In this document: positions 36,687-47,500 of the stretch, one piece after another
Position numbering within the stretch: position 1 is the stretch's first letter
How the letters are laid out: every line of letters begins with the position of its first letter
Origin: an uncultured Draconibacterium sp.
GTDB taxonomy: Bacteria; Bacteroidota; Bacteroidia; Bacteroidales; Prolixibacteraceae
Assembly (NCBI RefSeq): GCF_963677575.1
Contig: NZ_OY782038.1
Coordinates: forward strand, 5,565,241 to 5,629,240
DNA: 64,000 nt
Reading direction: 5' to 3'
Program-made: the position numbers and the translations under genes
Notes under the pieces: model-generated
The model's database searches: none
The model's input: only the letters and a program-made list of their open reading frames with translations
Told to the model about the DNA's origin: nothing

Positions 36687-39600
36687 CTAACTAGTTTTGT
36701 ATTCAGAAGGTGTGGTTCCAAATTCGTCTTTAAAACATTTTCGGAAATGGGGAAGACTAAGAAATCCTACTTCTGTACATATCTCACCAATTGTCTTTCC
36801 TCCTTCTTTTATAAAACCTGATGCTTTCTTTAAGCGATATTTTCTAATAAATTCTCCTGGATTTCCCTGGTTAAGCCTTTTCATATGTCGATAAAAAGTT
36901 ACCCGGCTCATACCAATTAAACTACTTAACGCATCTGCATTAAACTCGGGATTTGAAAAATTGTTATCCAGAAGAATCAGAATTTTTTTAAAGAATAACT
37001 TATCATCTTCACTCCAGTTGTCGTTTCTTGTGACTGAAAATTGTTCTACATCGTTTCTGATGGTTTTATATTTGTTCAATATATTATTAACTCTTGAAAG
37101 TAAGAGGTTTGGATTAAAGGGTTTTTCGATATAATCATCGATATTTGTTTGATAACCTTCAATTTTAGAGGATGTATCTGTTTTGGCTGTTAATATAATA
37201 ATAGGAATAAAGCGGGTTTCCTGTTTTTCTTTCACTGCTTTCGATAAACTTAATCCATCCATAAAAGGCATCATTAAATCGGTAATTATCAGTTCCGGTA
37301 TACTTTCTTCGAGTTTTTGAAGAGCTTCCTTTCCGTTTGTAGCCGACCTGATTTTATAATATTTTCCCAATAGCGAGGAGAGATATTCCAGCAAATCAGG
37401 ATTATCTTCTACTAATAGGATTTCGTCGCCTGAGGGATTGCCCGGCTCAATAGACGGGGTGGTAGGGAGGACTATTTCTTTTATTGTTGCTATGTTCTCG
37501 TCTTCAACAATATCAGCTGGTTTAAAATGCTCTCGTCCGTATTTGAAAGAAACTTTAAATGTTGTTCCCATTTCCTCCTGACTAGAGCAGCTAATTATAC
37601 CTTTTTGGATTTCAACCAAAGCTTTTACTAAAGTAAGTCCCATGCCATGCCCGTCGGTATAATTATTTATTTTTTCACTTCGAAAAAAACGATCGAAGAT
37701 CTTGTTCTGTTCTTGTTTTGATATGCCAATTCCGGTGTCGGTAATTTTTATAACCACACCATCTTCTTGTTTTTCAAAGTCGATAAAAACAAACCCATCA
37801 TTTTTTGTGTATTTTATGGCATTTGACAGGATGTTATAAATTATTTTATCGGTTTTATCCTTGTCGAGCCAAAGGGGGATTGAATCATTTTGTTTTAAAA
37901 TTTCAATCTGAATATTTTTTCGAAGCGCATACTCGTTAAAAATGTCGGCAATTTCTTTTGTAAAAGAAACGATATCGAATTTGGAAATTTGAAGTTTTAA
38001 ATCCCCATGGTCATATTTATGAAGATCGATAAATTGGTTGACAAGCCGGAATAACCGATCAGAACTTTTTTTGATATTTTTTAAAATATACTGGTTGACT
38101 CTTTGCTCTTTTAGTATTTCAATATTCCCTAAAATTATGGTTAACGGGGTGCGGAACTCATGCGAAAGGTTAGTGTAATAGCGTAGTTTTGCCTGATCTG
38201 CTTCGTGTAACTTTTTATTTAGGGTAACCATCTTCTCTTTTTGTGCGATGATTTTATTCTTTTGTTCTTCAATAGATTGAGTTTGTTCTTTAATTTGCTT
38301 TTCAAGGTGAATATTCCAACGTTTTATGGTATAAATGCGAATTTTCACAATAGAATAGAACACAATTAGAATAAAGAAAATAACCAGTGCTTTAAACCAT
38401 TTGGTAAGGTAAAAGGGAGGAATTATAGATAAATTTAGCTGGGTTGGGGAACTCCATATTTGTGCATTCTTACTTGCTTGTACTTCGAAAGTGTAATCGC
38501 CGGGAGGAAGGTTTGTAAATATGGCTCTATTCGAGTTTGCGGGAGTTATAACCCACTCAGAAGAAAGTCCGGTCAGTCGATATCTGAAGTAAGTTAAATC
38601 GGGATAATCAAAAGGGAAAGCATCAAAAGCCAGCGAAAACGTATTTGAATTATAGTCGAGCTCCAACAAATTGAGATTGAGTAATGAAGCAGGTAAGGTT
38701 CTTTTTTTGTTGATGTAATCACCAGGCAATATTTTTTTATTGTTTATGAAAAGATTGGTAATAACAGGATTGGGACTAGTTGTGTTGCTTTTAATTTGGT
38801 TGGGATTAAAACTGACAAAACCATCGTAACCTCCAAAATAAATTTGGCCTTCTGAATCGTGGAAGAAAGCATCATCCATAAACAGGTTGTCTGTAAGGTA
38901 TTTTTCAATTGAGAAATCTTTTAAACTCAGTTGGCTTATTCCCCGGTTTGTACTTATCCATAAATAGTCGTCGGATTTAATAGTGCTATAAACGAGATTG
39001 TTTGATAAGCCATTCTTTTCAAAATAGCTTGCAACAACTTTTTCTTTATTTATATCAAATGCCATTAAGCCGGTATTACTGCCGATCCACATTGTATCTC
39101 CAACTATTTCAAGAGAATAGAGTTTGCTGTCGCTAAAATTGTCTTTTTCGTAGGTAAAGTAAGTTAGTTCTCCTTCGGGAGTCAACTTACACATGCCTAG
39201 GTCTCCTGAAACAAACCAAAAATTTGATTTTTTATCTTTAGTAATGCTGCGAATAGACCATGGAGCATAATTAGCAGGCATTTGCATTTTTTCGAGATTG
39301 CCATTTTTTAAATCAATAATTCCAATTCCAAATTGATTGGTAACTGTAAGTTTTCCAGGATCAAACTCATGCATGCGATAACATACATCGGGCCATTCCC
39401 ATCCGTATCTGAGTATAGTCGATTCGATGTGATTATTTTTTGGATTGTAGTTACAAAGGCCTTTGTTTGTACCAATCCAAAGTTTCCCATTTGAATCTTC
39501 GTAGATTGATCGAATGTTCTCAATACTTTGCGTTGTATTTCCGGGGAAATGTATATCGGAGTATAAGACTTGTTCATTATTTGTAGTGATACGAACTAAG

Positions 39601-40721
39601 CCCAGGCGATCGAATCCCACCCATGTAGTGCCATCAGATGATTTGCAAATGGCACGGACCGGATCAACTTCCTGATCGGCTTTTGACAATATAGAAATAG
39701 GGTGGTGGCTAAAAAGGTTTTTTTGGCGCGAGTATAGGTTGACTCCATACTTTGACGTTCCAATCCATAAATTTCCCGCTTTATCAAATGCAAAGTTTCT
39801 GGCGTCTTGTCCATGAAAAGAATATTCGTTAAAAGGATCATAAGAATATTTGGAAACGTGGTCTATTTTGTCTCCATCCATTATAACCTGAACTAAACAT
39901 GAACTTAATCCAAGCCAGATTTCATTGTTGTACCCGGCAAGTGCCCATACCTCATTATTTTTTAAGTAGTTATTTAATTGTTCATTGTATGGAACTTTTT
40001 TTGTTTTACCCGTTTTAATATTGAGTATCTCCAGAGAACCTGTGTTTATAAGCGCCAGAGAATCGTTAAAAACCTGGGAAATATTCCGAATCTGCTGGCT
40101 CATAATTTCTTGGGGCGCTTTTTCTTTTTCGGTAAGAGAGTAAAGTGATATCCCCCCGTTTCCCCAAAGCAAAACTTTGTTATGTCCGGCGTAGATGACA
40201 TAATTCCTTCCTGATGGAGACTTTAGTTGTGTTGTTTTATTCTTCGGCAAATTGTAGGTATAAAGTCCATTCGGATCTGTAAACCACAATAAGGTATCCA
40301 GTGCTGAAACAAGGCTTGTAGTATACAAAGCATTTGCAGGGTAGAAACAAGAGTCTTCGAATACTCTGAATTTTTCTTTGGAAGCATCATAAAGATTTAA
40401 TCCCCGGTCTTGAATATGTACCCAAACATTCCCATTAGGACACGACGAAACTTTTTCAATATAGTTTCCTTCAAGCGTGTTTGGCAGAGAAGGAACAGAG
40501 CGTAAAATATCAAAATTATTGCCATCAAAGCGAGTAATTCCTTCAATTGTGCCCATCCAAACATAACCGGTTGAATCAACGATTAAACTATTAATATTAT
40601 TCTGCGAAAGACCTTCCCTTGTATCAAAATGATCGAAACGAATAAGTTGTGCGAACGAATTTGAACAGGATACTATTATTGATAATAGTATGATAATTAG
40701 TTCTTTATGTTTGTTTCTCAT
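36687..40721 (-). CDS. Hybrid two-component system regulator (HTCS)
   Basis: From the ATG at 40721 the protein has 1344 residues, the normal HTCS length. In order: Sec signal (ending NSFAQ); a two-bladed-type periplasmic propeller sensor with repeats such as GYVWMGTIEGITRFDG and GKLWIGTNKGLCNYN; a Y_Y_Y Ig domain; one transmembrane helix near 775-795; a histidine kinase with phospho-acceptor His in NLSHEFRTPLT (near 855) and ATP site DTGIGIS, GHGMGLTLVKAL; a receiver with Asp in LIITDLMMPFMDG (near 1149); and an AraC-type DNA-binding domain ending FGTTPSEYKTS. It senses a periplasmic oligosaccharide and activates a nearby locus. The frame extends to 40943 without homology. It is divergent from locus B and is its likely activator. 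Confidence 0.95.
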   Translation of the reverse strand: MRNKHKELIIILLSIIVSCSNSFAQLIRFDHFDTREGLSQNNINSLIVDSTGYVWMGTIEGITRFDGNNFDILRSVPSLPNTLEGNYIEKVSSCPNGNVWVHIQDRGLNLYDASKEKFRVFEDSCFYPANALYTTSLVSALDTLLWFTDPNGLYTYNLPKNKTTQLKSPSGRNYVIYAGHNKVLLWGNGGISLYSLTEKEKAPQEIMSQQIRNISQVFNDSLALINTGSLEILNIKTGKTKKVPYNEQLNNYLKNNEVWALAGYNNEIWLGLSSCLVQVIMDGDKIDHVSKYSYDPFNEYSFHGQDARNFAFDKAGNLWIGTSKYGVNLYSRQKNLFSHHPISILSKADQEVDPVRAICKSSDGTTWVGFDRLGLVRITTNNEQVLYSDIHFPGNTTQSIENIRSIYEDSNGKLWIGTNKGLCNYNPKNNHIESTILRYGWEWPDVCYRMHEFDPGKLTVTNQFGIGIIDLKNGNLEKMQMPANYAPWSIRSITKDKKSNFWFVSGDLGMCKLTPEGELTYFTYEKDNFSDSKLYSLEIVGDTMWIGSNTGLMAFDINKEKVVASYFEKNGLSNNLVYSTIKSDDYLWISTNRGISQLSLKDFSIEKYLTDNLFMDDAFFHDSEGQIYFGGYDGFVSFNPNQIKSNTTSPNPVITNLFINNKKILPGDYINKKRTLPASLLNLNLLELDYNSNTFSLAFDAFPFDYPDLTYFRYRLTGLSSEWVITPANSNRAIFTNLPPGDYTFEVQASKNAQIWSSPTQLNLSIIPPFYLTKWFKALVIFFILIVFYSIVKIRIYTIKRWNIHLEKQIKEQTQSIEEQKNKIIAQKEKMVTLNKKLHEADQAKLRYYTNLSHEFRTPLTIILGNIEILKEQRVNQYILKNIKKSSDRLFRLVNQFIDLHKYDHGDLKLQISKFDIVSFTKEIADIFNEYALRKNIQIEILKQNDSIPLWLDKDKTDKIIYNILSNAIKYTKNDGFVFIDFEKQEDGVVIKITDTGIGISKQEQNKIFDRFFRSEKINNYTDGHGMGLTLVKALVEIQKGIISCSSQEEMGTTFKVSFKYGREHFKPADIVEDENIATIKEIVLPTTPSIEPGNPSGDEILLVEDNPDLLEYLSSLLGKYYKIRSATNGKEALQKLEESIPELIITDLMMPFMDGLSLSKAVKEKQETRFIPIIILTAKTDTSSKIEGYQTNIDDYIEKPFNPNLLLSRVNNILNKYKTIRNDVEQFSVTRNDNWSEDDKLFFKKILILLDNNFSNPEFNADALSSLIGMSRVTFYRHMKRLNQGNPGEFIRKYRLKKASGFIKEGGKTIGEICTEVGFLSLPHFRKCFKDEFGTTPSEYKTS

Positions 40722-40758
40722 CCTCTTTTCATTGTTAAAGTGGGTAAAAATAAACATT

Positions 40759-40795
40759 TGAAACAAAAACAACCTTATCTGAAACAAAAACAACC
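40759..40795. repeat. Perfect 16-bp direct repeats, candidate HTCS operator
   Basis: TGAAACAAAAACAACC occurs at 40759-40774 and again at 40780-40795, with identical bases and a 21-bp period (two helical turns). This matches the two-half-site direct-repeat geometry of AraC-type DNA-binding domains. The pair lies 38 bp upstream of the HTCS ATG and 21 bp before a TAnnTTTG element facing locus B. Confidence 0.75.
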
Positions 40796-40816
40796 CTCGG
40801 CCAAATTCAGTGATAA

Positions 40817-40824
40817 TACTTTTG
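40817..40824 (+). promoter_or_regulatory. Bacteroidota -7 element for locus B
   Basis: TACTTTTG matches TAnnTTTG. No TTTG -33 box exists at the right spacing; instead the second direct repeat ends 21 bp upstream, which is what an activator-dependent promoter would look like. The predicted leader to the ATG at 40946 is about 115 bases. Confidence 0.6.
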
Positions 40825-40945
40825 AGAATCGGATATTCATATCGAAGATTTAGAAAGTATGCGATGCCCGGTAATAGATTGAAGCGAAAAATGAAAGGTA
40901 CATCTTTTTTTGATCGTGACGTGAATGATAAAATGACAAACAAAA

Positions 40946-42292
40946 ATGGAATCGAGCAGAAGAAAATTTTTGAAGAATGTGGCAGCGGGTACTACAGGAG
41001 TTGTTATTGCTAATTCGGCATTTGGTATGTCGGCAAAAAGCTATTCCCGAATTCAAGGAGCCAATGATCGTTTACAAGTAGTTTTTATGGGATGTGGCCG
41101 TAGGGTAGGTGCATATTACAACATGATACAAGATAAAAATAACAATGTTGACCTGGCATATATCTGTGATGTAATGAAATCGCAGCGCGAAAAAGTTGGA
41201 AAACATTTAGTAGGAAAAGTTAGCGGAGAGGCTAAATTGATAAATGATATTAGGGAGGCGCTGGCAGATAAAAAGGTAGATGCAGTATTTAACGCAACTC
41301 CTGACCACTGGCACGCTCCGGGAGCATGGATGGCAATGGAAGCCGGAAAGCATGTTTACCTAGAGAAACCCGGAACTCAAAATCCGGAAGAAGGAGAAAT
41401 TCTAATTGCTCTTCAGCAGAAATACAACAAACTCATTCAGATGGGAAATCAGCAACGTTCTTCTGCTGATACCATTTCAATAATAAACGATATTCATAAC
41501 GGCCGAATAGGTGAGACTTATAAGGCAGTAGCGTTTTATTCAAATCATAGAAACAGCGTTGTAGTTCCAAAACCAGCCCCTATCCCCCAGGGGTTGGATT
41601 GGGACTTATGGCAAGGACCGGCACCCCACGAGGATTACAGATACAATATCTGGGATTACAACTGGCATTGGTATGGCTGGAAGTGGGGAACTGCAGAATC
41701 GGGAAACAACGGAACTCATGAGTTAGATGTTGCCCGGTGGGCGCTAAATGTTGATTATCCGGAGTTTGTAGATGTACAGGCAGCAAAGCGTCACTTCAAA
41801 GATGATGGGTGGGAAATGTATGATACCATGTATGCTTCTTTCCGTTTTGCTAACGACAAGGTAATTGCTTGGGATGGAAAGAGTAGAAACGGTCATCCAA
41901 CCTACGGCCCTGAAAGAGGAACTATTGTTTATGGTACAGATGGAACAGTGTACATCGATCGGGGAGGTTACCGTGTTTTCGACAGAAATGGAAAGTTGGT
42001 GTCTGATAATAAGTCAGATGGAGCTGAATCAGGAGTTGCACTTGGAGGTGGAGGTTCAATGTCTGACGCTCACATTCGTAATTTCTTTGATGTCATTCGT
42101 GGTAAAACAAACGAGCTAAACTCTCCTATTGAAATGGGAGCCAAGAGCCAAATGCTCACTCATTATGCAAACATCGCTTATCGTATTCGAAAACCTTTTC
42201 AGGTAGATACTGAAACCGGTCGGATTTTCGACCGGGATGCAATGAAACTTTGGGGACGAGAATATGAAAAAGGGTGGGAACCTAAAATGTAA
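40946..42292 (+). CDS. Tat-exported Gfo/Idh/MocA oxidoreductase (first of two)
   Basis: The 448-residue protein starts with a near-ideal twin-arginine leader (SSRRKFLKN, residues 3-11; cleavage region after SAFGMSA). The Rossmann segment follows (LQVVFMGCGRRVGAYYN, AYICDVMKSQ), then ATPDHWHAPGAWMAMEAGKHVYLEKPG with the catalytic Lys141 in EKP. A C-terminal alpha/beta substrate domain contains GLDWDLWQGPAP and WHWYGWKWGTAESGNNGTHELD. Such exported members oxidise sugar hydroxyls with tightly bound NAD; several act on C3 of glycosides. It is the first gene behind the direct-repeat promoter, 57 bp ahead of a GH92 gene. Substrate position is inferred from family. Confidence 0.92.
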   Translation: MESSRRKFLKNVAAGTTGVVIANSAFGMSAKSYSRIQGANDRLQVVFMGCGRRVGAYYNMIQDKNNNVDLAYICDVMKSQREKVGKHLVGKVSGEAKLINDIREALADKKVDAVFNATPDHWHAPGAWMAMEAGKHVYLEKPGTQNPEEGEILIALQQKYNKLIQMGNQQRSSADTISIINDIHNGRIGETYKAVAFYSNHRNSVVVPKPAPIPQGLDWDLWQGPAPHEDYRYNIWDYNWHWYGWKWGTAESGNNGTHELDVARWALNVDYPEFVDVQAAKRHFKDDGWEMYDTMYASFRFANDKVIAWDGKSRNGHPTYGPERGTIVYGTDGTVYIDRGGYRVFDRNGKLVSDNKSDGAESGVALGGGGSMSDAHIRNFFDVIRGKTNELNSPIEMGAKSQMLTHYANIAYRIRKPFQVDTETGRIFDRDAMKLWGREYEKGWEPKM

Positions 42293-42348
42293 TTCAAGAA
42301 CAACTGGGAACCAATACTCTTATCTGCAATCTAAACAAAACCATATTA

Positions 42349-44442
42349 ATGAAAATAAGACAAACTCTATTCATCCTGTTTCTGGCACTGTTCGTTAGCG
42401 TTTGGAATTTAAGTGCGCAGCGTTATTCGCAATTGGTTGACCCTCTTATTGGAAGCGAAGGCGATGGGCTTGGTTGTGGGTATTGCTACATTGGTGCTAC
42501 CTATCCATTTGGAATGGTACAGTTTTCTCCCGGTTTTTTTACACCACAAAGAGGTTTTGGAATTACCCAGTTAAGCGGTGCAGGATGTGCCAATATGGGA
42601 AACTTTCCGGTTCTTCCATTGGCAGGCGAACTGAAAAATTCTCCTAACGATATGGACGGTTTTAAACCATATGCTGAAGTTAATGAGGCAAATGCAGGAT
42701 TCCTTTCTGTAACAATGGAAGATAATACGCTGGCAGAACTTACGGTTAATCAGCGCTCGGGAATTGCTCGTTTCTTTTTTGATCGTGAAAAAGGAACAGT
42801 ATTAATTGGCTCGGGAGTTAGCGCCACTTTCGTAAATAACTCCAGAGTTGAAATTACATCGGCATCAACCTGCGAAGGTTTTGCATATGGTGGTGAATTT
42901 TGTGGCGCTGAAACACGTTACAAAATTTATTTTGCTGCAGAGTTTAACCGTGAGGCCAGTGATTTTGGAACATGGATGAAAGGAAACCTGCTGGAATCTG
43001 CCAACTTGGCTTACGGAAAAAATTCGGGAGCTTACTTTTCTTTTGATACCCAAACTGATAATAAAATTGAATACCGAATCGCAATATCGTTTGTGTCGAT
43101 TGAGAATGCACGAGAAAATTTGCGCCAGTCGGCAACCGAAAACAGCTTTGATGCTTATCGCGAATTAGCCTCTAAAGTATGGGACAAGAATCTTGGAAAA
43201 ATAAGAATTGAGAGTGATAACCAGGATGATCTTGTTCAGTTCTATACTCATTTCTACCACTCTTTAATTCATCCCAATCTGGTAAGTGATTATAACGGAG
43301 AATATATTGGTGCAGATTATAAGGTTCATAAAGCACAAAAAAACAGAGATGTTTACAGCTCATTTAGTGTTTGGGATACTTATCGCACACAGGCACAACT
43401 GGTAGCGATGCTTTATCCAAAAGAGGCCAGCGATATGATGCAATCGTTGGTTGATTTTGCGGATCAAGCCGGAGGTTATGGGCGCTGGATTTTGGCCAAT
43501 ATCGAAACCGGAATTATGCAGGGCGATCCAACACCTGTTCTTATTGCAAATTCGTATGCTTTTGGAGCCACTGATTTTGACACCGAAAAAGCTTTCTTTC
43601 ATATGAAAAAAGGAGCGACTGTTCCGAGGCTTTATTCGCAGGATCGAGAGATTCGTCCGTTCTTAAAAGGATACAACGAAAAAGGGATTGCTCCGGCATC
43701 GATGCTTTTAGAATATACTTCGGCAGATTATGCAATTGGGCAGTTTGCCATTCAGGCTTTAAAAAACGAAAAAGAAGCTTCTTTTTTTACACAAGGATCA
43801 AACAATTGGAAGAATTTATATAACCCTCAATTAAACTGGCTTTGCTCGCGTCACGAAAACGGAACATGGAAAAATATTCACCACGATTGGCGGGAAGCAA
43901 CTTACAAGAATTATTTCTGGATGGTTCCTTATGATCTGGAAACCTTGATTGATACGATTGGCGGGAAGAAGGTGGCAGAAGCCCGACTGGATACTCTTTT
44001 TGAACGGCTTGACGCATCATACGACGAAGACTGGTTTGCTGCCGGTAACGAGCCCGATTTTCAGATTCCCTGGATTTACAATTGGACGGATTCGCCCGAG
44101 AAAACAAACAAAGTAATTCAGCGAATTTTTAACGAAATGTACAACAGCAGTCCTTCGGGATTGCCAGGTAACGACGACTTGGGGACAATGGGAGCGTGGT
44201 ATGTATTTGCTTCAGTAGGCTTGTATCCAATGGTGCCGGGTGTAGGTGGTTTTTCTGTTAATATTCCTCGCTTTTCAGAAATATTGGTTGAACTGCCTGA
44301 CGGACAATTGTCTATTACCGGAGGTTCAGAAGAAGCATTTAAAATTAGTAGTCTGCAGGTAAATAAGAAAAAACACAATCCGCTTTGGTTGGATTGGAAA
44401 GAACTGCAGAACGGAGCACAAATTCATTTTAAAACACAGTAA
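42349..44442 (+). CDS. GH92 alpha-mannosidase-family protein (GH92-a)
   Basis: The 697-residue protein has a Sec signal ending NLSAQ and the GH92 N-terminal beta-sandwich entry (LVDPLIGSEGDG, GATYPFGMVQFSPGF). The (alpha/alpha)6 domain includes YSSFSVWDTYRTQAQL and the general-acid block DWREATYKNYFW with Glu516. The later blocks are GNEPDFQIPW (near 565) and GNDDLGTMGAWYVFASVGLYP (near 607). The first Asp of the catalytic pair seen in other members is Asn here and the second is kept, a common variation. GH92 enzymes are calcium-dependent inverting exo-alpha-mannosidases acting in the periplasm. Among the four GH92 proteins here this is the most divergent at the N-terminus (CGYCYIG in place of the usual GGHGH block). 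Confidence 0.9.
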   Translation: MKIRQTLFILFLALFVSVWNLSAQRYSQLVDPLIGSEGDGLGCGYCYIGATYPFGMVQFSPGFFTPQRGFGITQLSGAGCANMGNFPVLPLAGELKNSPNDMDGFKPYAEVNEANAGFLSVTMEDNTLAELTVNQRSGIARFFFDREKGTVLIGSGVSATFVNNSRVEITSASTCEGFAYGGEFCGAETRYKIYFAAEFNREASDFGTWMKGNLLESANLAYGKNSGAYFSFDTQTDNKIEYRIAISFVSIENARENLRQSATENSFDAYRELASKVWDKNLGKIRIESDNQDDLVQFYTHFYHSLIHPNLVSDYNGEYIGADYKVHKAQKNRDVYSSFSVWDTYRTQAQLVAMLYPKEASDMMQSLVDFADQAGGYGRWILANIETGIMQGDPTPVLIANSYAFGATDFDTEKAFFHMKKGATVPRLYSQDREIRPFLKGYNEKGIAPASMLLEYTSADYAIGQFAIQALKNEKEASFFTQGSNNWKNLYNPQLNWLCSRHENGTWKNIHHDWREATYKNYFWMVPYDLETLIDTIGGKKVAEARLDTLFERLDASYDEDWFAAGNEPDFQIPWIYNWTDSPEKTNKVIQRIFNEMYNSSPSGLPGNDDLGTMGAWYVFASVGLYPMVPGVGGFSVNIPRFSEILVELPDGQLSITGGSEEAFKISSLQVNKKKHNPLWLDWKELQNGAQIHFKTQ

Positions 44443-44555
44443 CAAATCTATTGTAATTAATAAATATTCTAAAAATAATGGATATGTCACTTATTTATAG
44501 TGATTTATCTACAGGTTAAACTTAATTCTTAACATCTATTAAATTTTGAAAAATT

Positions 44556-47500
44556 ATGAATTTTATTCAAAGTATTAAAGGTAAATTATTGCAACGAAGG
44601 CTTTTATTTATAGGTCTTTTATCACTTTCCTTCATTGTTTTATGTGGTGGAAATGTTGTTGCGCAAAATGACTCCGGTACGTTGAAAGTAGCGGGAACAG
44701 TAAAAGACGATACTGGTTTGCCGTTGCCCGGTGTAACTATTATTGTAAAAGGTACTGCAACAGGAGCTGTTACTAACGTCGATGGACAGTACGCGTTGGC
44801 AGATGTGCCGGAAGATGGCACTTTAGTATTTTCATTTATTGGTATGAAAACCCAGGAAATAACTGTTTCAAACCGTTCAATTATCGATGTTCAGTTAGAG
44901 AACGAAACAATTGGACTGGAAGAGGTAGTGGCCATTGGTTACGGTACTCAGAAGAAAAAAGACCTGACAGGATCTATTGTGCGTATGGAAATGGACGGAA
45001 AAGAGCAGGCTGCAAATACCAGTTTGGTGCAGGCTTTACAGGGTTATTCTCCAGGATTAAATGCTTCCGGAGGTTCAAGTGCCGGTGATGGTGGCTCTTT
45101 TTCAATCAGGGGAAGAACATCTTTGTCAGCAAGCGACGAGCCATTAATTGTTTTAGATGGTATTATCTATAACGGTAGTATTAACGATTTAAATATCAAC
45201 GATATTCAGTCCGTTGATATTTTGAAAGATGCCAGTGCGGCTGCCGTTTATGGTTCTCGATCGGCCAACGGGGTATTAGTGGTTACATCAAAAAAAGGAA
45301 GTTCAGGGAAACCTAAATTTACTTTTAATGCTTACTACGGTGTTCAGGAACTATCCAACACCGACCGAACAGATGTAATGAATGCAGAACAATATGCCGT
45401 TCGTTTGGTAGATTACTACTACCAACAAGACTTATACGATTGGTATAAAACCGGCCCAACCAGTGCTGATGGACGACCTGTAAGACCAGATGTTACAGAT
45501 CGCGAATTAGTTGCTTCGTACCTTAGAACAGAAGAAGAACAGTTGAACTACTTGGCAGGAAACGAAGTGGACTGGGTTGATGAAGTTTTTCAAACCGCAC
45601 CAATTCAATCATATAGTTTAAGTGTATCCGGGAAAACGGATCGTACTAATTATTACCTGTCAACTTCTTATTTAGATCAGGAAGGAATCTTGAAAAACGA
45701 TAATTACGAACGATTAACATTCAGCGGCCGTTTCGAAAGCGAAATTGCAGACTGGTTAACAGTTGGTTTCAACCCAACTTTTTCTCATCGCGATTATTCG
45801 GGTGTAAGTGCTTCTGCCGGATATGCTTTGCAGGCAAGCCCGCTGGGAAATATGTATGATGAAAATGGGAACTACCCTGTTTATATCGCCGGAGAGTCTT
45901 ATAACTACCATCCGCTTGGAAACTTGTTGGCTGACGATAGCTCGCCAAGAGACTATTTTAGCCTGGTTTTAAAAGGAATAATTGAAGTTCCTTGGGTGAA
46001 GGGGCTAAAATATGAGGCGAATTATTCAAAAACGTATGATTTTGATAAAACATCACGTTATTACCCAACTTCTATGGCCGACGGATCAAAAACCGATGGT
46101 TCTGGTTATGTCAACAACGCCAATCAAAGAACATGGTTGTTAAACAGCTTATTTACCTATAGCAAAACTTTTGCTGAGAAACATAAATTGAATGTAAACT
46201 ACTTATACAGTCGCGAAAATGTTTCAGGAGATGGCTCGTATTTGTATGCTTATGCTTTTGCCAACGAGATACTGGGATATAATGCGCTGGAACTTGGCGA
46301 AAACCAGGAGGTTTCAACTTCTGCTTACGAAGAAAATACAATCTCTTACATGGGCCGTGTAAACTATAGTTTTGATAGCCGATACTTACTTACCGCAACA
46401 ATCAGAAGAGATGGTTTCTCTGGTTTTGGTGGTAACAAAAAATTCGGAAACTTCCCGTCAGTATCGCTCGGATGGGTTATATCAGAAGAGTCGTTTGTTG
46501 AAAATGTAGACTGGATGGACTTCCTAAAACTCCGTTTGTCTTATGGTGTTAACGGAAACCAGGGGATTGGTCGTTATGCCAGCCAATCAAAAATGGGAAG
46601 TGTATCTACTGTTTTTGATGGCTCTACCGCCGTTGGTTTGTATGCATATTCACTTGGAAATGCCGATCTGGGATGGGAAAAAACAGCATCGTTTAATGTG
46701 GGTGTTGATTTTAATTTCTTAGACAATCGAATTTCAGGAAGTATTGATGCTTATAATGCAAAAACTACTGACGTATTAGTAGAACGGTCGATTCCAAGAA
46801 CAACTGGTAACTCTAGCGTTTGGACTAATATTGGAGGTATTGAAAACAATGGTATTGAAGTTAGTTTGGTTACTGAAAATATTAAAACCCGCGATTTCAA
46901 ATGGAAAACTGCTTTTGCTTTCTCGTTGGTACGAAATAAAATTACAAAACTATATGATGATGTTACCGAGGATCTTGGTAATAGTTGGTTTATTGGTGAG
47001 CCTATTAGCACAATCTACGGTTATGTAAATGATGGTGTTTGGCAGGAAGAAGATCTGTTTAACGGTACAATAATGGAAGGTTATTATCCTGGACAATTTA
47101 AAGTACGCGATTTAAGCGAAGACGGAGAAATTACTGCAGAGAAAGACCGAAAAATACTCGGCACAACCGATCCTAACTACCGCATTAGTATGAATAATAT
47201 TTTAAGCTATAAAAATTTCACATTTAGCTTCTTTTTAAACTCTATTCGGGGAGGTAACAACTATTATCTTGGAAATAATTCCGGAGCTGTTGTTGCAGGA
47301 GGAACTGATTCTGCCTATCGCTTAAACCGAACAGCTGTACGCGATTATTGGAGACCGGATAATGCCGTTAATGATGCACCTGGTATTTATTATAATCCAA
47401 AAAGAAATCCGGGGGTATATCAAAGCAAAAGTTTTGTGCGCCTGCAAGATGTTTCTTTAGGATATACATTTGATAGCAGCTTACTATCAGAGTTAAAAAT

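Noticed and set aside
40722..40943. 74-codon N-terminal extension of the HTCS reading frame
   Set aside because: It has no homology to HTCS proteins, precedes a proper signal peptide at 40721, and would cover the direct repeats and promoter of locus B.
44487..44503. TCACT/AGTGA inverted repeat upstream of the locus B susC
   Set aside because: The arms are five bases only and no promoter box is placed to match; not distinguishable from chance.
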